Assembly: GCF_023983475.1 (NCBI RefSeq)
Contig: NZ_CP092712.1
Coordinates: 2,604,001 to 2,668,000, forward strand
Reading direction: 5' to 3'
DNA length: 64,000 bases
From: Aliivibrio fischeri ATCC 7744 = JCM 18803 = DSM 507
GTDB lineage: Bacteria; Pseudomonadota; Gammaproteobacteria; Enterobacterales; Vibrionaceae
Below the pieces are notes generated by a model. It was not told the DNA's origin. It saw nothing but the letters and a program-made list of their open reading frames with translations, and ran no database searches. Positions 61,140 through 64,000 of the stretch are shown piece after piece; the first letter of the stretch is position 1; each line of letters starts with the position of its first letter. Position numbers and translations under genes: made by a program.

Positions 61140-62072
61140 TTATTTTTTCTCTAATTGAGTCGAAATCAACTCTAAAGCGCCGTCAATGTCATCACTATCA
61201 AGCCAAGTTAACTCTTTCCAGCTACGTAGCCAGGTAATTTGTCGCTTGGCTAATTGACGAGTAGCACAGATACCACGGAAAACCGCCTCATCCAATGTCC
61301 CCTCCCCGTCAAAATAGTCCCACATTTGTCGATAACCGACACATCGAATTGATGGTAAATCAGCATGAAGATCATCACGTTCATATAATGCTCGTGCTTC
61401 AGCTTCAAACCCTTCTTCCATCATATTCGCAAAGCGAAGTTCAATACGACGATGAATTTCTGCTCTCTCTTTTGGTGCTATCGCAAATTGATGCACCTCA
61501 TAAGGCAAAGCATCACCTTTAATCTGGGTTAATTCTGTTAATGTTTTACCCGAAATTCGAAATACTTCCAACGCTCGGGAAAGTCGTTGTGGATCATTTG
61601 GATGAATTCTTTCAGCTGAGACAGGATCAATCGATTTTAATTGATCATGCATGGCTTCCCATCCAAATTGTTCCGCTTCTTGCTCAATTTGAGCTCTAAT
61701 ATCAGCATCCGCTGCCGGTAATGGCGAAAGACCTTCAAGAAGTGCTTTGTAATACAACATAGTACCACCCACTAACAATGGGATCTTTCCTTGAGCAACG
61801 ATATCATCCATCTCTTTAAGAGCATCACGACGAAAATCCGCTGCCGAATAACTCTCTGTTGGATCAAGAATATCAATAAGACGATGAGGAGCCTGTAAAA
61901 GTTCCTCTGCATTTGGTTTTGCCGTACCAATATCCATACCCTTATAGATAAGGGCGGAGTCTACGCTAATCAACTCCACAGGAAAACGTTTTCGCAATTC
62001 AATCGCTAAGTTTGTTTTCCCTGATGCCGTCGGTCCCATCAAAAAGATGGCTTTTGGTAATGCTTTATTCAT
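61140..62072 (-). CDS. miaA: tRNA dimethylallyltransferase MiaA
   Basis: MiaA adds the dimethylallyl group to A37 of tRNAs reading UNN codons. P-loop [14 protein letters not shown] (about residues 12-25), [19 protein letters not shown] with the catalytic Asp, [16 protein letters not shown], and [10 protein letters not shown] are family motifs. Length is 310 residues. Its start overlaps the mutL stop by 8 nt. Confidence 0.97.
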   Translation of the reverse strand: MNKALPKAIFLMGPTASGKTNLAIELRKRFPVELISVDSALIYKGMDIGTAKPNAEELLQAPHRLIDILDPTESYSAADFRRDALKEMDDIVAQGKIPLLVGGTMLYYKALLEGLSPLPAADADIRAQIEQEAEQFGWEAMHDQLKSIDPVSAERIHPNDPQRLSRALEVFRISGKTLTELTQIKGDALPYEVHQFAIAPKERAEIHRRIELRFANMMEEGFEAEARALYERDDLHADLPSIRCVGYRQMWDYFDGEGTLDEAVFRGICATRQLAKRQITWLRSWKELTWLDSDDIDGALELISTQLEKK

Positions 62073-64000
62073 GACTAAATGCTTGTATCACTTGTGTAAT
62101 ATCGATGTCTTTTAACAATTTAGGGTAGAAATCATTCAATTTACCTCCCCATAATTGCTCTAATTCCATCACTAATTGAATTGCCTGAGCTGTAGTATAA
62201 CTTACTTCATCATGTTGAATTTGATGAGAAAGCCATTTTATTACTTGCTCTAACGATGGATTAATTTGTTCTAGATACCTTAACAGATTCGGGATCAATT
62301 GTTGTAAGTTCTGCTGTCTGATTGGTTGACAAACAGCCATTACGATAATATTTGTTCTATTTTTAACTTTAAGATCAATACCTAAAGATTTCAACAAAGA
62401 GGCGTAATTAGATAAATTGTTACAAATTGACTCATCAATACCAACAGAAAGCGGTATCAATAAAGGTTGAGGCTTTAACGGCTCAACATTAACCGAACTT
62501 AACTGACCGTAGATTTTGACAAACTCGGCATAGCGTAAGTTCAATAACTGAAGTTGCTTACCTTGCTGCAACAAGGCAAAGGTCGATTCAACAACACTTA
62601 AAACTTTACCTAATGTGATGTCATTTTTAGACACATGAGTAACTTGAGGTGCAACTCGTTCAATTTGTTGAGTAGTACTGAATGTAAGTGATTGCTCATT
62701 CACCTGAGAGCTACTTTCTCTCTGAACTCTATTTTGGGTGGTAAGCAACTCATTATAATTAGAAAGTGCTTTTTCTGCTGGTTTATCATTATTATAAAAT
62801 GAACGAGGTAACGCGCTAGGCTTCGAAGATGAATTTCCAGTAGGGCTTTTCGGGATCCATGAATCTAATGGAGCCTTATTTGGATAACTTGGCGTAGATT
62901 CTACCGCAACCCTTAATTGTTCAGATTTAGGATAATGCGATTGTTGAGGCTGTCGAACATATTCCTTCATTGGTGGAAAATACGATTCTTTATTCTCAAT
63001 TACTTGTTCTTCTACCAATGGTTGATCATTACATACTACGTTTGATAATGATGCACCTTGCTGTAATGCACCAAAAATAGCTTGGTAAATAAAGTCATGT
63101 ACTAATCGTGCTTGATGAAAACGTACCTCGTGCTTTGCCGGATGCACGTTAACATCAACATCATGTGGATTGATCTCAATAAATAAAATATACGCTGCAT
63201 ATTGGTTTGCAGGCAAAGATGATTCATAACCTTGACGGATAGCATGATTGATTAGCTTATCTTTCATCATACGTCCGTTCACATAGCAGTATTGAATATC
63301 ACCCTGTGCTCTTGCTCCTTCGGGAGACGATATCCAACCATGAAACTTCAACTCTCCATGCTCTAACTCGACTTCTAATGCATGTTGTAAGAAATTAGCA
63401 CCACATACGGCCGCTAAACGTTTTTCTATTTGAGGTTTAGTTTGTGCTGCTCGATATTGACGAACCATCTTACCGTTATGACGTAAATTAATCGTCACAT
63501 CCAATCGGCTTAATGCAATACGCTTTAATAGTTCATCAATATGAGTAAATTCTGTTTTATCTGCTCGCAGGAACTTACGACGTGCTGGAGTATTAAAAAA
63601 CAGATCAACCACATCAATAGTCGTTCCAATGGGATGAGCAGCCGGCTTTAATTTCACATTCATTTCTCGACCTTCAGCATAAGCAGACCATGCCTCTTCT
63701 TGGGCAACAGTACGAGAAGTTAGTGTTAAACGTGAAACGGAACTAATAGAAGCAAGAGCTTCACCTCGAAACCCCAAACTAACAATGGCTTCAAGATCAT
63801 CTAATGAAGTGATTTTTGATGTGGCATGACGACTTAAGGCTAAGGTAAGTTCATCTTTTGGGATCCCCGATCCATTATCGCGAATTCGGATTAACTTGCT
63901 GCCACCTTTTTCGATATCAATATCGATGCGAGTTGCTCCCGCATCGATACTGTTTTCTACCAATTCTTTAACAACAGAAGCCGGACGCTCCACAACCTCA
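62065..64000 (-). CDS. mutL: DNA mismatch repair protein MutL, N-terminus cut by the window edge
   Basis: MutL couples MutS mismatch recognition to MutH nicking at hemimethylated GATC, so it works with Dam encoded here. The frame is open to the right edge with [21 protein letters not shown]; about 17 N-terminal residues are outside. GHKL ATPase motifs ENSIDAG, RDNGSGI, GFRGEAL and [10 protein letters not shown] are seen. A long Ser- and Gln-rich linker (about residues 335-450) and a C-terminal dimerisation domain ([19 protein letters not shown]) follow. There is no DQHAAEER-type endonuclease motif, as expected in a MutH-dependent system. Confidence 0.96.
   Translation of the reverse strand, partial: EVVERPASVVKELVENSIDAGATRIDIDIEKGGSKLIRIRDNGSGIPKDELTLALSRHATSKITSLDDLEAIVSLGFRGEALASISSVSRLTLTSRTVAQEEAWSAYAEGREMNVKLKPAAHPIGTTIDVVDLFFNTPARRKFLRADKTEFTHIDELLKRIALSRLDVTINLRHNGKMVRQYRAAQTKPQIEKRLAAVCGANFLQHALEVELEHGELKFHGWISSPEGARAQGDIQYCYVNGRMMKDKLINHAIRQGYESSLPANQYAAYILFIEINPHDVDVNVHPAKHEVRFHQARLVHDFIYQAIFGALQQGASLSNVVCNDQPLVEEQVIENKESYFPPMKEYVRQPQQSHYPKSEQLRVAVESTPSYPNKAPLDSWIPKSPTGNSSSKPSALPRSFYNNDKPAEKALSNYNELLTTQNRVQRESSSQVNEQSLTFSTTQQIERVAPQVTHVSKNDITLGKVLSVVESTFALLQQGKQLQLLNLRYAEFVKIYGQLSSVNVEPLKPQPLLIPLSVGIDESICNNLSNYASLLKSLGIDLKVKNRTNIIVMAVCQPIRQQNLQQLIPNLLRYLEQINPSLEQVIKWLSHQIQHDEVSYTTAQAIQLVMELEQLWGGKLNDFYPKLLKDIDITQVIQAFSHE

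Overview
The window is a 64 kb stretch of a gammaproteobacterial main chromosome, most likely a Vibrionaceae of the Aliivibrio (fischeri/logei) type. The evidence is the low-GC codon use, a gene order that follows the large Vibrio chromosome (rpmE/priA-cytR-ftsN-hslVU; crp-ast-pabA; the dam operon; pilMNOPQ/mrcA-oxyR; arg genes-ppc; rpsF operon-rnr-nsrR/hmp; motX-purA-hfl operon-mutL), a MotX flagellar motor protein, and an argH-argA fusion. Species is inferred, not shown. No rRNA, tRNA, insertion sequence, prophage or CRISPR array was seen. Nearly all the DNA is well-packed housekeeping sequence.

Layout. 1-3.8 kb: maltose/maltodextrin genes (end of an alpha-amylase, lamB, malM) with MalT- and CRP-like sites before lamB. 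3.8-5.1 kb: a malic enzyme gene broken by one extra base. 5.3-12 kb: rpmE, priA, cytR, ftsN, and hslVU behind a near-consensus heat-shock promoter. 12-18 kb: yhfA and crp diverge from a shared CRP-like palindrome; argD-astA-astD plus a DUF1338 gene form an arginine/ornithine operon. 18.3-25.7 kb: aroK-aroB-damX-dam-rpe-gph-trpS-pabA, read leftward. 26-33 kb: the pilMNOPQ operon for the type IV pilus or competence machine, divergent from mrcA (PBP1A).

33-36.5 kb is a peroxide-defence block: oxyR, a peroxiredoxin-glutaredoxin hybrid and a dihydrolipoamide-dehydrogenase-like flavoprotein with a cysteine-rich tail. Here oxyR is disrupted by a 7-nt net loss inside its DNA-binding domain, although a good OxyR-type operator remains between it and the peroxiredoxin gene. 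37-43.6 kb: argininosuccinate and arginine genes (argHA fusion, argG, argB, argC, divergent argE) with paired ARG boxes before argC/argE and a second pair before argH. Then ppc and metF (MetJ boxes).

47.6-53.2 kb: the rpsF-priB-rpsR-rplI ribosomal operon and nsrR-rnr-rlmB; nsrR is divergent from hmp across a near-perfect NsrR palindrome. 54.5-64 kb: motX (with a sigma-28-type promoter), a 13-copy heptanucleotide tandem repeat, purA, yjeT, and the mutL-miaA-hfq-hflX-hflK-hflC operon; mutL runs off the right edge.

No wholly new multigene system was found. The observations most worth checking are the two broken genes (oxyR, maeB), the flavoprotein with a CxxCxxxC tail beside the Prx-Grx hybrid, the heptamer array with a 28-bp super-period, and the DUF1338 gene inside the ast operon.
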